Below are positions 23,216 to 31,928 of a DNA stretch of 45,329 nucleotides, piece by piece. The first letter of the stretch is position 1. Each line of letters opens with the position of its first letter. The translations under genes and the position numbers were made by a program. The stretch is taken from assembly GCA_035554635.1 (NCBI GenBank), contig DATMIB010000216.1:1-45329 (forward strand). Direction: 5' to 3'. This stretch comes from RPQJ01 sp035554635 (GTDB lineage Bacteria; Pseudomonadota; Gammaproteobacteria; Steroidobacterales; Steroidobacteraceae). The notes under the pieces are model-generated. The model ran no database searches, had not been told where the DNA came from, and was given only the letters and a program-made list of their open reading frames with translations.

Positions 23216-25063
23216 ATGTTCGCCAGATGTCTTCTCGTCCTCGCGTTGCTGTCCGGGGCGGCACCCGTCGGCGCGGCCCCACGGATCGATCGCGTGGAAC
23301 CACTGTCGTGGTGGGTAGGCATGCGCGAGCCGACGCTGCAGCTGCTGGTGCACGGCGATCGCATCGCGGAACTGCAGCCGGTGCTGCGTCACGAGGGCGT
23401 GACGCTCGAAGGCGTCGAGCGCGTCGAAAACCCGAACTACCTGTTCGTGAACCTGCGCATCGACGCCGACGCTCGACCGGGACGCGTGCGGATCGAGTTC
23501 CGCCGCGGCGACCGTACCGTCGTGACCTGGCCGTACGACCTGCAGCCGCGCGACCCTGGTTCGGCCGACCGCGCCGGGTTCGGACCGGGCGATGCGATCT
23601 ACCTGGTCACGCCCGACCGGTTCGCGAACGGCGACCCGTCCAACGACACCGTGCGCGGCTATGCGGACCTGCCCGACCGCACGCGGCCACTCGCCCGTCA
23701 CGGCGGTGACCTGCAGGGCGTGCTCGACCACCTCGGCTACGTCGCGCGCATGGGCTTCACGCAGTTGTGGCTCAACCCCGTGCTCGAGAACGCGATGCCC
23801 GAGGCGTCGTACCACGGCTATGCGATCACGGATTTCTACCGTGTCGACCCGCGCTTTGGCAGCAACGAGCTGTACCGGCGCCTGGCGCGCGAGGCGCGCG
23901 CGCAGGGCGTCGGCCTGATCATGGACGTGGTGCTGAACCACTGCGGCTCGGAGCACTGGTGGATCAAGGACCCGCCGACACCGGACTGGATCAACCATGG
24001 CGGACGCTTCGTCGCGACCACGCACGCGCGCGAAGCGCTGCAGGATCCGCACGCCGCCGACGCCGACCGGGCCGTGTTCTCGGACGGCTGGTTCGTCGCG
24101 ACGATGCCGGACCTGAACCAGCGCAACCGCCATCTCGCGACCTACCTGGTGCAGAACACGCTCTGGTGGATCGAGTACGCCGGGCTGTCGGGACTGCGCA
24201 TCGACACCTATCCGTATTCCGATCGTGGCTTTCTCGCCGAGTGGTCGCGACGCATCACCGCCGAATACCCGAACCTCGGTGTGGTCGGCGAGGAATGGAC
24301 GTCCAACCCGATCACGCTGGCGTACTGGCAGCGCGGCAACCGCCCGCGCGACGGCTACGTGTCGTCGCTGCCGGGACTGTTCGACTTCCCGCTGCAGGAA
24401 GCGATTCGCGACGGTCTCCGCGAACCGGAAGGCTGGGGCACCGGCCTGCGACGCATCTATCGCACGCTCGCCTCCGACGCGATCTACGCCGACCCGTCCC
24501 GGCTCGTCGTGTTCGCGGACAACCACGACATGAACCGGCTGACGACCTCGCTCGACGATCGCGTCGACCTCACGCGCATGGCGCTGGCGCTGGTGCTGAC
24601 GACGCGCGGCACGCCGCAGCTGTACTACGGCACCGAGATCCTGATGCGCAATCCGGGCACCGAGGACCACGGCGTGATCCGCGGCGACTTCCCGGGCGGC
24701 TGGCGCGGTGACATGCGCAACGGCTTCACGGGTGCGGGTCTCGAGCCGGAGGCGCGCGCGATGCAGGACTACGTGCGCACGTTGCTGCAATGGCGTCGCA
24801 CCTCGCCGGCGCTGCGCGAAGGCAGCCTCACGCACTTCTACCCGATCGACGGCCTCTACGTGTACTTCCGCCGCGCGCCGGCCCAGACCGTGATGGTCGT
24901 GCTCAACGCGAACGACACGGCGCAGACCGTCGATACGCGCCGGTACGCAGAGGCACTCGGCGCCGCATCGACCGCCACGGACGTCGTCTCGCGCCGCTCG
25001 CACGAGCTTGAGCACGGCGTGGTCGTGGAACCCCGCAGCGCGACGATCCTGGAGTTGCACTAA
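23216..25063 (+). CDS. Exported GH13 cyclomaltodextrinase/neopullulanase-like enzyme (SusA-like)
   Basis: I chose the ATG at 23216 (615 aa) because GGAG precedes it by 8 nt and a signal peptide follows (cleavage near GAAP, residue 20). The longer open frame upstream is antisense to the other amylase. Residues about 23-110 resemble the N-terminal domain of cyclomaltodextrinases (RVEPLSWWVGM...LQLLVHG). The GH13 barrel follows: MDVVLNHC, GLRIDTY with nucleophile Asp330, VVGEEW with acid/base Glu359, and FADNHDMNR with His437-Asp438. Such enzymes open cyclodextrins or cleave pullulan and malto-oligosaccharides. It is followed after 64 bp by a sugar transporter gene. Confidence 0.88.
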   Translation: MFARCLLVLALLSGAAPVGAAPRIDRVEPLSWWVGMREPTLQLLVHGDRIAELQPVLRHEGVTLEGVERVENPNYLFVNLRIDADARPGRVRIEFRRGDRTVVTWPYDLQPRDPGSADRAGFGPGDAIYLVTPDRFANGDPSNDTVRGYADLPDRTRPLARHGGDLQGVLDHLGYVARMGFTQLWLNPVLENAMPEASYHGYAITDFYRVDPRFGSNELYRRLAREARAQGVGLIMDVVLNHCGSEHWWIKDPPTPDWINHGGRFVATTHAREALQDPHAADADRAVFSDGWFVATMPDLNQRNRHLATYLVQNTLWWIEYAGLSGLRIDTYPYSDRGFLAEWSRRITAEYPNLGVVGEEWTSNPITLAYWQRGNRPRDGYVSSLPGLFDFPLQEAIRDGLREPEGWGTGLRRIYRTLASDAIYADPSRLVVFADNHDMNRLTTSLDDRVDLTRMALALVLTTRGTPQLYYGTEILMRNPGTEDHGVIRGDFPGGWRGDMRNGFTGAGLEPEARAMQDYVRTLLQWRRTSPALREGSLTHFYPIDGLYVYFRRAPAQTVMVVLNANDTAQTVDTRRYAEALGAASTATDVVSRRSHELEHGVVVEPRSATILELH

Positions 25064-25127
25064 AGTCCCCGCTCGCGGACGCTCGAGCCGCGGGCGACAC
25101 AACGATCGACGTCCCGGGGGACACACG

Positions 25128-26597
25128 ATGCTCGGCATGCAGCGCAAGCTGTCGACTCCCTTCCTGGTCCTGCTCACGCTGCCGGCCACGGCGATGGGTT
25201 TCGCGTTGTCGGTCCAGATCTCCGTGCTGAGCTGGATCCTCTCGACCGAATACCACCTCGACATCCACGAGATCGGGCTCGTCTGGGCCGCGGGCCCGCT
25301 CGCGGGCATCATCGGCCAGCTGCTCGTCGGCGTCGTGAGCGACCGCGCCTGGTTCTGGGGCGGGCGCCGTCGGCCGTTCATCATCGTCGGCGGCGTGCTC
25401 GCCGCGCTGATGATCCTCGCGCTGCCCTCGATCGGCCTGATTTCACGCGAACTCGGCTTCGAGACCGTGCTCGGCGTCGCCATCGCCGTGGCGCTCGCGC
25501 TCGACCTTTCGATCAACGTGAGCTTCAACCCGACACGCTCGCTGATCACCGACGTCACGCCCGAAGGGATCGGCCGCACGCGTGGCTACACCTGGATGCA
25601 GACCGTCTCGGGCTCGTTCGGCGTGCTTGCATACGCGATCGGCGCGTTCTTCGGCAACTACGTGCTGATCTACTTCGCGGTCGGACTCGTGCTGCTGTTC
25701 TCCGTCGTGCCTGCGACACTGGTCGAGGAACCGCGCGTGCTGCCCGGCGCGGACGACGCTGCCGCGACGACGCAGGTCCGCGCCGGCTTCGGACACTTGC
25801 TGTACCTCGTGCGGCCGCTGTGGGCCATCCTGGCCTACGACGTCGTGGCGATGACGCTCAAGCTCGTCGGGCTGCGGTCGCCGGGGCTCTGGCTCGAAGC
25901 CGCCTGCGTGGCCGGCACGGCCGTGCTGTTCTGGCAGACGTTGACCGCGCGCGCGCCGGCCGGGCAGTTCGTGCGCCACGACCTCACCGATTTCCGGAAG
26001 GTGCTCGCCGCCAACTCGCTGAGCTGGATCGGCGTGCAGTCGATGTTCGTCTACATGATCGCGTTCGTGCAGCAGCGGTTCCCGGACCTCGACGCCGACG
26101 CGACCGGCCGCACGCTGTCGACGAGCTTTCTCGCGCTGAGCGCCGTCGCCGCGGTGCTGCCGGCGCTGGTGCTGCTGCCGCTCGCGAAGCGATTCGACGT
26201 GGTGCGCGTGCACTCGGCCTGTCTCGCGGTCATGGCGGTCGCGTACGCCGGCGTCTACCTGCTCGGCCACACGACGCTGGCGCTGTACGCGCTGATGGCC
26301 GTGCTCGGCATCGGCTGGGCCGCGATCGTGAGCCTGCCGTTCTCGATCATGTCGCAGCGTGTCGACGCCTCGCGGATCGGGCTGTTCATGGGCGTGTTCA
26401 ACCTGTCGATCGTGCTGCCGCAGCTCGTCGTGAGCTTAGGGATCGGCACGTTCCTCGCGCGCGTCGCCGACAAGGGCATGCTGTTCGTCGTCTGCGCCGT
26501 GAGCCTCGGCCTGGCGGCGCTGGCCTGGCGCAGCGTCGGTGGGCACGACGCGTTGCCCGAAGGCAGCGTGCGCGCGAGCGAGGGCGCTCAGGCCTGA
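25128..26597 (+). CDS. Second SLC45/GPH-like sugar transporter
   Basis: The 489-residue inner-membrane protein has about 12 hydrophobic segments, with QLLVGVVSDRAWFWGGRRRPF in the helix 2-3 loop and LDLSINVSFNPTRSLITDVTP in helix 4, paralogous to the carrier at 19954. The ATG has GGGGG 7-8 nt upstream. It is downstream of the cyclomaltodextrinase-like gene on the same strand, so the locus has two enzyme-plus-carrier pairs in divergent orientation. The two carriers probably prefer different oligosaccharides, but the sequence does not say which. It ends 12 bp from the convergent malQ stop. Confidence 0.83.
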   Translation: MLGMQRKLSTPFLVLLTLPATAMGFALSVQISVLSWILSTEYHLDIHEIGLVWAAGPLAGIIGQLLVGVVSDRAWFWGGRRRPFIIVGGVLAALMILALPSIGLISRELGFETVLGVAIAVALALDLSINVSFNPTRSLITDVTPEGIGRTRGYTWMQTVSGSFGVLAYAIGAFFGNYVLIYFAVGLVLLFSVVPATLVEEPRVLPGADDAAATTQVRAGFGHLLYLVRPLWAILAYDVVAMTLKLVGLRSPGLWLEAACVAGTAVLFWQTLTARAPAGQFVRHDLTDFRKVLAANSLSWIGVQSMFVYMIAFVQQRFPDLDADATGRTLSTSFLALSAVAAVLPALVLLPLAKRFDVVRVHSACLAVMAVAYAGVYLLGHTTLALYALMAVLGIGWAAIVSLPFSIMSQRVDASRIGLFMGVFNLSIVLPQLVVSLGIGTFLARVADKGMLFVVCAVSLGLAALAWRSVGGHDALPEGSVRASEGAQA

Positions 26598-26609
26598 CGC
26601 CGGCGTCGC

Positions 26610-28781
26610 TCAGGCCCGCGCGGCGCGCACGTCCTCGAACAGTTGCCGCACGTGCGGCCGCGCGAACACCTCGCTCAGGTCCGCGCTCATCTTGCGCTGC
26701 CAGTTCGCGTGCTCGTCGCTGGTGCCCGGCACGTTGACCGGGTCGGCCATGCCGGAGAGGTCTTCGGCCTGCAGCACGACGAGCGCGGAGGCGCTGCGCG
26801 CGAGGTAGACCTGGATCGCGTGCGCGAGTGCGTCGCCGTAGCTGCCGTCGAACCCCTCCGGCAACAGCCCCTGCCAGCGGAGCGCACCCAGCAGGGCGTG
26901 GCGATCGCGCACACGCTCGTCGAGCACGTACTGGCGCATCTCGTCGCTCGGGTAGAGCGCGAGGCGCTGCCGCAGCGCGATGTCGCTGGCGGTCCAGTAG
27001 CCCTTGAGCGTCGGCAGGTCGTGCGTCGTCACGGTGGCGATCGCGCGGCGCGGATAGTCGGCGGGCGCACGGAAGGTGCCGTCGCCGTGCTTCTCGAACA
27101 GCAGTACGCGATAGGAGTACACGGCCCGCTCGGCCATCGCGTGGCACATCTCGGGCGGCACCGTACCGAGGTCCTCGCCGACGATCAGGCAATGGTGACG
27201 CTCGCTTTCGAGCGCGAGCACCGACATCAGGTCGTCGATCGGATAGTGCACATACCCGCCGTCGGTGGCGCCGAGACCGGCCGGCACCCACCATTGGCGA
27301 AAGAACGCCATCACGTGGTCTATGCGCAGTGCGCCGAAGTTGCGCAGGCTCGCCGCGAGCAGGCGGCGAATCGGCTGGTAGTGCTCGGCCCGCAACACGT
27401 TCGGATCCTGCGGCGGGATGCCCCAGTCCTGCCCTTTGAGCGCGAGCGCGTCGGGCGGCGCGCCGACACCGGCGCCCTTGCGGTAGAGCGCCTGGTCCGA
27501 CCAGGTCTCGGCACCGCTCGGGTTCACGCCGACGGCATAGTCGCCGTAGAGGCCGATGGCCATGCCGAGGTCGCGCGACAACGCCTGCACCGCTCGCAGC
27601 TGGACGTCCGCGAGCCACTGCAGCCAGGCGTAGAACTCGACACGGTCGGCGTGTTCACGGGCGAACGCCGCGACTGCGACGTGCGCAGGATCGCGCAACT
27701 CGTCCGGCCACACCGGCCAGCCCCAATAACGCCCGGCATCCAGTTTCCGCAGGTGCTCGTCGAGTGCGTCGTGCAACGCGTGCAGTCGCAAGGTCGTGCC
27801 GCGCTCGGCCTTGAAAGCCTCATACGCACGGGCCCGGTCGGTGCCGCGCCCGAGGTGCTCGTGCCGGAAGTGCACGAAGAGTCGTTCGAGCACGGCGAAT
27901 TTCGCGCGGGCGACGCCGTGATAGTCGACCGCCTCGGTCGCACGTAGACGCGCGAGTTCGGCCTGGAACTCCGGCGCCACGACCAGTGCGCGCGCATCCT
28001 CGCTCTCTGCGTACTCGGGCAGTGCCTCGACCGCGAGGTAAAGCACGTTGAGGAAATGTCGCGACGAGGCGCTGTAGGGGCTGAACTGCCCCGGGTTCGA
28101 GGGAAACAGCGCGTGCAACGGGTTCAGACCGACGAACGCGGCGCCGGACGGAGCACAGCTGCGCACGACGGCCTCGAGGTCCGCGAAATCGCCGATGCCC
28201 CAGTTGCGCGACGATCGGAGCGTGTACAACTGCACCGCCACGCCCCACAGCCGCTCGCCCCGCTGCAGCACGGACGGCTCGAAGCACATGCGCGGCGCGA
28301 CGATCAGCGCGCATCGCTCGGCGTCGCCGCCTTGCAACGCCACCTGCAGCGTGTGATAGCCGTGCGGCAGGTCCGCCGGCAGCGGCAAGGCGCGTCGCGT
28401 CTGCCCGCGACCGCCGATCTCCGCACGTTCGTATTCCTGCAGATCACCGGCACGGTGTCGCCCGTGGCGTTCGCCCCCGTGCTCGAGATGCACCGTATAG
28501 CTCACGTCGCGCTCGAGGGCGGCGACCGCGATGCCGATCGTGACGGAGTTGCGGCCGGGGTGCACGACCGCGACGGGCTCGAGCAACGAACGCCAGCGCT
28601 CCGCGTCGTGCTCGCGCAGCACGTTCTCGACCGCACCGACGTCGTCCACCGGGCAGCCCATGGCGACGAGCAACGCGCGCTTGGTTGCCGCGCTGATGGT
28701 CATGAGGTCGCCACGATAGTTGTGGTACGCGTCGCCGATGCCACGCTGGCGCGCGAGCTGGTCGAGCAGTGACTCGAGCAT
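26610..28781 (-). CDS. malQ: 4-alpha-glucanotransferase (amylomaltase, GH77)
   Basis: The 723-residue cytoplasmic enzyme transfers maltosyl and longer glucan units between malto-oligosaccharides. A family N-terminal extension (about 1-140) precedes the GH77 barrel. LRIDHVMAFFRQWWVP carries nucleophile Asp488, VGEDLGTVP carries acid/base Glu536, and THDLPTLKGYW follows. The length fits the large proteobacterial MalQ class. It is the last gene of the glgB-aldo/keto reductase-glgX-malQ run, with a 68-bp gap after glgX. A perfect copy of the operator palindrome lies 123 bp upstream, inside glgX, so malQ may also have its own promoter. Confidence 0.93.
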   Translation of the reverse strand: MLESLLDQLARQRGIGDAYHNYRGDLMTISAATKRALLVAMGCPVDDVGAVENVLREHDAERWRSLLEPVAVVHPGRNSVTIGIAVAALERDVSYTVHLEHGGERHGRHRAGDLQEYERAEIGGRGQTRRALPLPADLPHGYHTLQVALQGGDAERCALIVAPRMCFEPSVLQRGERLWGVAVQLYTLRSSRNWGIGDFADLEAVVRSCAPSGAAFVGLNPLHALFPSNPGQFSPYSASSRHFLNVLYLAVEALPEYAESEDARALVVAPEFQAELARLRATEAVDYHGVARAKFAVLERLFVHFRHEHLGRGTDRARAYEAFKAERGTTLRLHALHDALDEHLRKLDAGRYWGWPVWPDELRDPAHVAVAAFAREHADRVEFYAWLQWLADVQLRAVQALSRDLGMAIGLYGDYAVGVNPSGAETWSDQALYRKGAGVGAPPDALALKGQDWGIPPQDPNVLRAEHYQPIRRLLAASLRNFGALRIDHVMAFFRQWWVPAGLGATDGGYVHYPIDDLMSVLALESERHHCLIVGEDLGTVPPEMCHAMAERAVYSYRVLLFEKHGDGTFRAPADYPRRAIATVTTHDLPTLKGYWTASDIALRQRLALYPSDEMRQYVLDERVRDRHALLGALRWQGLLPEGFDGSYGDALAHAIQVYLARSASALVVLQAEDLSGMADPVNVPGTSDEHANWQRKMSADLSEVFARPHVRQLFEDVRAARA

Positions 28782-28849
28782 GTGTTCCGTCCGTCCGAAG
28801 CGTCGCGACGATGCCTGAGCCCACCGGCCGCCGCAAGCTCAGTACGGCA

Positions 28850-30958
28850 TCAGGACTCGCGCGATTCCAGCAGCACGGTGCTGCGTTGCTGCACGCGCAG
28901 CGATGCAATCGATTGCATTGCCCGCGGCGACGCCTCGGCCGACGCATCGGCGGTGTCGAACAGCACCGTCCAGGGTGCGCCGGCCGGCGGTGGCAACGTC
29001 ATCTCCACGTCGGCGTCGTCGGCGTTGAACACGACCAGCAGGTCCGCGCCGGCGCGGCCCTGCGCGGCCAGACCGTTCATGAGCACGCCGATGCTGCGCA
29101 GGTTCGAGTCGTTCCAGTCGGCGTCGGTCATTTCCCGACCCGACGGATGCAACCAGGTGACGTCCTTGGCGTCGCCGCCACGCCGCGTGCCCTTGAGGAA
29201 CGTGTCGCGTCGCAACCAGGGCCGCGACTTGCGCAGCGCGACCAGGCGACTCACGAACTCCACCAGCGACTCGTGACGCGTCGCGCAGGACCAGTCGATC
29301 CAGCTCAGCTCGTTGTCCTGGCAGTACGCGTTGTTGTTGCCCCGCTGCGTGCGTCCGAACTCGTCGCCCGCGAGCATCATCGGCACGCCCTGTGACAGCA
29401 GCACGGTGGCGAGCATGTTGCGCACCTGCCGCTGTCGCAACGCGACGATCGCAGCGTCGTCGGTCGGGCCTTCGACGCCGTAGTTCGCGCTCAGGTTGTG
29501 CGCGTGCCCGTCGCGGTTGCCCTCGAGGTTCGCGGTGTTGTGCCTGTCGACGTAGCTGACGGTGTCCTGCAGCGTGAAGCCGTCGTGTGCCGCGACATAG
29601 TTGATGCTTGCGGTCGGCTTGCGACCGCCGCCACGGAACAGGTCGCTGGAGCCGGCGAAGCGCTCGACGAAGGTGCCGACGACGGGACGGTCGCCGCGCC
29701 AGAACGCGCGCACCGCGTCGCGATAACGGTCGTTCCACTCGGCCCAGCCCGACGGGAAATGCCCGAGCTGGTAACCGCCCGGCCCGACGTCCCACGGTTC
29801 GGCGATCATCTTCAGATAGGCGAGGGCCGGGTCTGCGCGCATCGCCGCGAACAGTGGCGAGTTGCGATCGAAGCCGCCGGCGTTGCGACCGAGGATCGGC
29901 GCGAGGTCGAACCGGAAGCCGTCGACGCGCATTTCCGTGGCCCAGTAACGCAGGCAGTCGAGGACCATGCCGCGCACGGCGGGCTCGTCGAAGTTGGTCG
30001 TGTTGCCGCAGCCGGAATGGTTCACGTACTGCGCGGGGTTCTGCAGCAGCCGGTAGTAGACGGCGTTGTCGAAACCGCGGAGGTTCAGCGTCGGGCCGTG
30101 CTCGTTGCCCTCGGCCGTGTGGTTGAACACGACGTCGAGGATCACCTCGAGGCCCGCCGCGTGCAGCGCGCGCACCATCTGCTTGAACTCGGCCACCGCG
30201 TCGTCGACGGCGTAACGCGGCTCCGGCGCGAACCACGCGATCGGGTTGTAGCCCCAGTAGTTGGACAGGCCGCGGTCGGCGAGGAACTGCTCGCTGATCG
30301 ACGCCTGCACGGGCATCAGCTCGATGGTCGTGACGCCAAGCCGCTTGAAGTGCGCGATCACCGCCGGGTGGGCGAGACCGAGGTACTTGCCGCGCAGCGC
30401 CTCCGGCACCTCCGGGTGCAGCTGCGTGTGCCCCTTGACGTGGACTTCGTAGAGGATCGTGTCGCGCCACGGCACGTTCGGCGCGCGGACCTTGCCCCAG
30501 TCGAAACTGCCGTCGATGACTTCCGAGCGCGGCACGAACGGTGCGCTGTCGTCGCTTGCGGCCTGCTCGTCGTGACTACGCACGGCGCCGTGCAGTGCCG
30601 GGTGCCAGCGAAAATCGCCGCGCAGGGACAGCGCACAGGGGTCGATCAGCAGTTTCGCTGGGTTGTAGCGGTGACCGCGTGCCGGATCGTAGGGCCCGTG
30701 CACGCGGTAGCCGTATTGCAGGCCAGGACCGGCGTGACGTGCGGGCAGGAAGCCGTGCCAGATGTCTCCCGTACGTGCGGGCAGTTCGAGCCGTGCCACT
30801 TCCTCGCGGCCGGCGGCGTCGAACAGGCACAGCTCGATCCGCTCCGCGTGCGCCGAGTAGACCGCGAAGTTCGTGCCGCGCCCGGTCCAGTTGGCCCCGA
30901 GCGGTTGGGGCGAGCCGGACTCGAGCCGCGGCGGGCCGGATGTCGTGTCGAACGTCAT
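28850..30958 (-). CDS. glgX: Glycogen debranching enzyme (isoamylase type)
   Basis: The 702-residue cytoplasmic GH13 enzyme hydrolyses alpha-1,6 branches of limit dextrins. The N-terminal CBM48 begins PLGANWTGRGTNFAVYS. The barrel carries GFRFDLAPIL with nucleophile Asp351, IAEPWDVG with acid/base Glu387, and AAHDGFTLQD. YVNHSGCGNT and MLAGDEFGRTQ are typical of GlgX/isoamylases. The length is normal. It follows the aldo/keto reductase gene by 31 bp. There is no strong ribosome-binding site before the ATG. The last 30 residues contain the segment that encodes operator 4. Confidence 0.95.
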   Translation of the reverse strand: MTFDTTSGPPRLESGSPQPLGANWTGRGTNFAVYSAHAERIELCLFDAAGREEVARLELPARTGDIWHGFLPARHAGPGLQYGYRVHGPYDPARGHRYNPAKLLIDPCALSLRGDFRWHPALHGAVRSHDEQAASDDSAPFVPRSEVIDGSFDWGKVRAPNVPWRDTILYEVHVKGHTQLHPEVPEALRGKYLGLAHPAVIAHFKRLGVTTIELMPVQASISEQFLADRGLSNYWGYNPIAWFAPEPRYAVDDAVAEFKQMVRALHAAGLEVILDVVFNHTAEGNEHGPTLNLRGFDNAVYYRLLQNPAQYVNHSGCGNTTNFDEPAVRGMVLDCLRYWATEMRVDGFRFDLAPILGRNAGGFDRNSPLFAAMRADPALAYLKMIAEPWDVGPGGYQLGHFPSGWAEWNDRYRDAVRAFWRGDRPVVGTFVERFAGSSDLFRGGGRKPTASINYVAAHDGFTLQDTVSYVDRHNTANLEGNRDGHAHNLSANYGVEGPTDDAAIVALRQRQVRNMLATVLLSQGVPMMLAGDEFGRTQRGNNNAYCQDNELSWIDWSCATRHESLVEFVSRLVALRKSRPWLRRDTFLKGTRRGGDAKDVTWLHPSGREMTDADWNDSNLRSIGVLMNGLAAQGRAGADLLVVFNADDADVEMTLPPPAGAPWTVLFDTADASAEASPRAMQSIASLRVQQRSTVLLESRES
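28904..28917. promoter_or_regulatory. Candidate LacI-family operator 4, inside the 3' end of glgX
   Basis: TGCAATCGATTGCA is a perfect palindrome, extending to 16 bp as ATGCAATCGATTGCAT, with the same core as operator 3. It encodes Met-Gln-Ser-Ile-Ala near the GlgX C-terminus using ATG CAA TCG ATT GCA, AT-richer codons than the surrounding gene. It lies 123 bp upstream of malQ. Confidence 0.5.
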
Positions 30959-30989
30959 GTGTCGAGCGCTGGGTGGTCGGAGGTGGCCA

Positions 30990-31922
30990 TCAGACGAGGC
31001 CCTGCCAGTCGCGACCGTGGGCTGCGTAGATTGCGGTCACGCGCGACAGGCACGCGAGCTTGAGCGGGCCGCGTGCAACCGTGGCCACGTTCCGATCCAC
31101 ATTGGCGGCGTCCGTGCCGCCGACGATCACGCAATCGACGCCGGGCGCGTACGCCGTGAAGCGCAGCGCGAACTCGTCCCAGTCCTCGACATCGACCGCG
31201 GCGCGGACGAATTCGAAACGACGACGGTACTCGTCGTGCACCGGATCGCCGGTCGGTCGGCCGACCCAGGGCCTGCCGGCCAGCGAGCGTTTGGCAAGCG
31301 TGCCGATGCCGCGGTCACGCGCGAGTTCCAGCACCGGGAGGTTCTCCTGGTCGCAGAGGCTGACGGAGGCCTGCACGCCGCCGAACATTGGGCTGCCCTC
31401 ACCCGCGCTGCGCGCGACCTCTCCCGCCAATGCGGGAGAGGTGGAAGAGAGACTGACGGCGTGGGCCAGCGCCGTGCTGTCGCCGGAGTACGCCGCGACG
31501 CGAATCTTGCCCAGCTCGCGACAGCGCACGAGCGCACGCACGACGTCGTCCTGCTGCAGCGTCGCGAGCGGGCACGAATGCAGGTGCACGATGTCGATCA
31601 CGTCCGTGCGCAAGCGGTCGCGCGCGGCGTCGACGCCGGCGACGACGCAGTCGTAGGTCCAGTCGCGGATGCCGGGCACGCCGTAACCGACCTTGGTCGA
31701 CAGCACGAACTCGTCGCGACGGCGCGCGAGCAATCGCCCGATGCGTTCCTCGGCGAGGCCGTAGGAGCGCGCGGTATCGATCAACGTGAGTCCCGCGTCG
31801 AGCACGTGGTGCAGCAACCGTTCGACGTGGCGCTCATCGAGCTCCGGTGCGCCCGCCTGCATTGCGCCGAACCCGAGGACTGGCACGGACAAACCGGTGT
31901 TGCCGTACGGTCGGCAGCGCAT
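30990..31922 (-). CDS. Aldo/keto reductase with in-frame REP insertion
   Basis: The 310-residue NAD(P)H-dependent oxidoreductase has the AKR tetrad: Asp49 and Tyr54 in DTARSYG, Lys77 in STKVGYG, and His115 in VHLHSC. The sequence is closest in style to the D-threo-aldose/L-fucose dehydrogenase-like branch. Residues 161-176 are encoded by a REP-like palindrome and interrupt the stretch between AYSGDSTALAHAVSL and MFGGVQASVSLCDQ, where other members run on directly. The insertion preserves the frame. The gene lies 6 bp after glgB and 31 bp before glgX, an odd position for an aldo/keto reductase. The substrate is unknown, perhaps a sugar. Confidence 0.82.
   Translation of the reverse strand: MRCRPYGNTGLSVPVLGFGAMQAGAPELDERHVERLLHHVLDAGLTLIDTARSYGLAEERIGRLLARRRDEFVLSTKVGYGVPGIRDWTYDCVVAGVDAARDRLRTDVIDIVHLHSCPLATLQQDDVVRALVRCRELGKIRVAAYSGDSTALAHAVSLSSTSPALAGEVARSAGEGSPMFGGVQASVSLCDQENLPVLELARDRGIGTLAKRSLAGRPWVGRPTGDPVHDEYRRRFEFVRAAVDVEDWDEFALRFTAYAPGVDCVIVGGTDAANVDRNVATVARGPLKLACLSRVTAIYAAHGRDWQGLV
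31395..31442 (+). repeat. REP-like palindrome, copy D, inside the aldo/keto reductase gene
   Basis: This 48-bp copy matches the ygiQ copies but with a slightly different hairpin loop (CCTCTCCCGC CAAT GCGGGAGAGG). It lies antisense to the gene, so the protein reads the opposite strand as TSPALAGEVARSAGEG. It has no stop codon in that frame. Confidence 0.9.
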
Positions 31923-31928
31923 CGCCGT

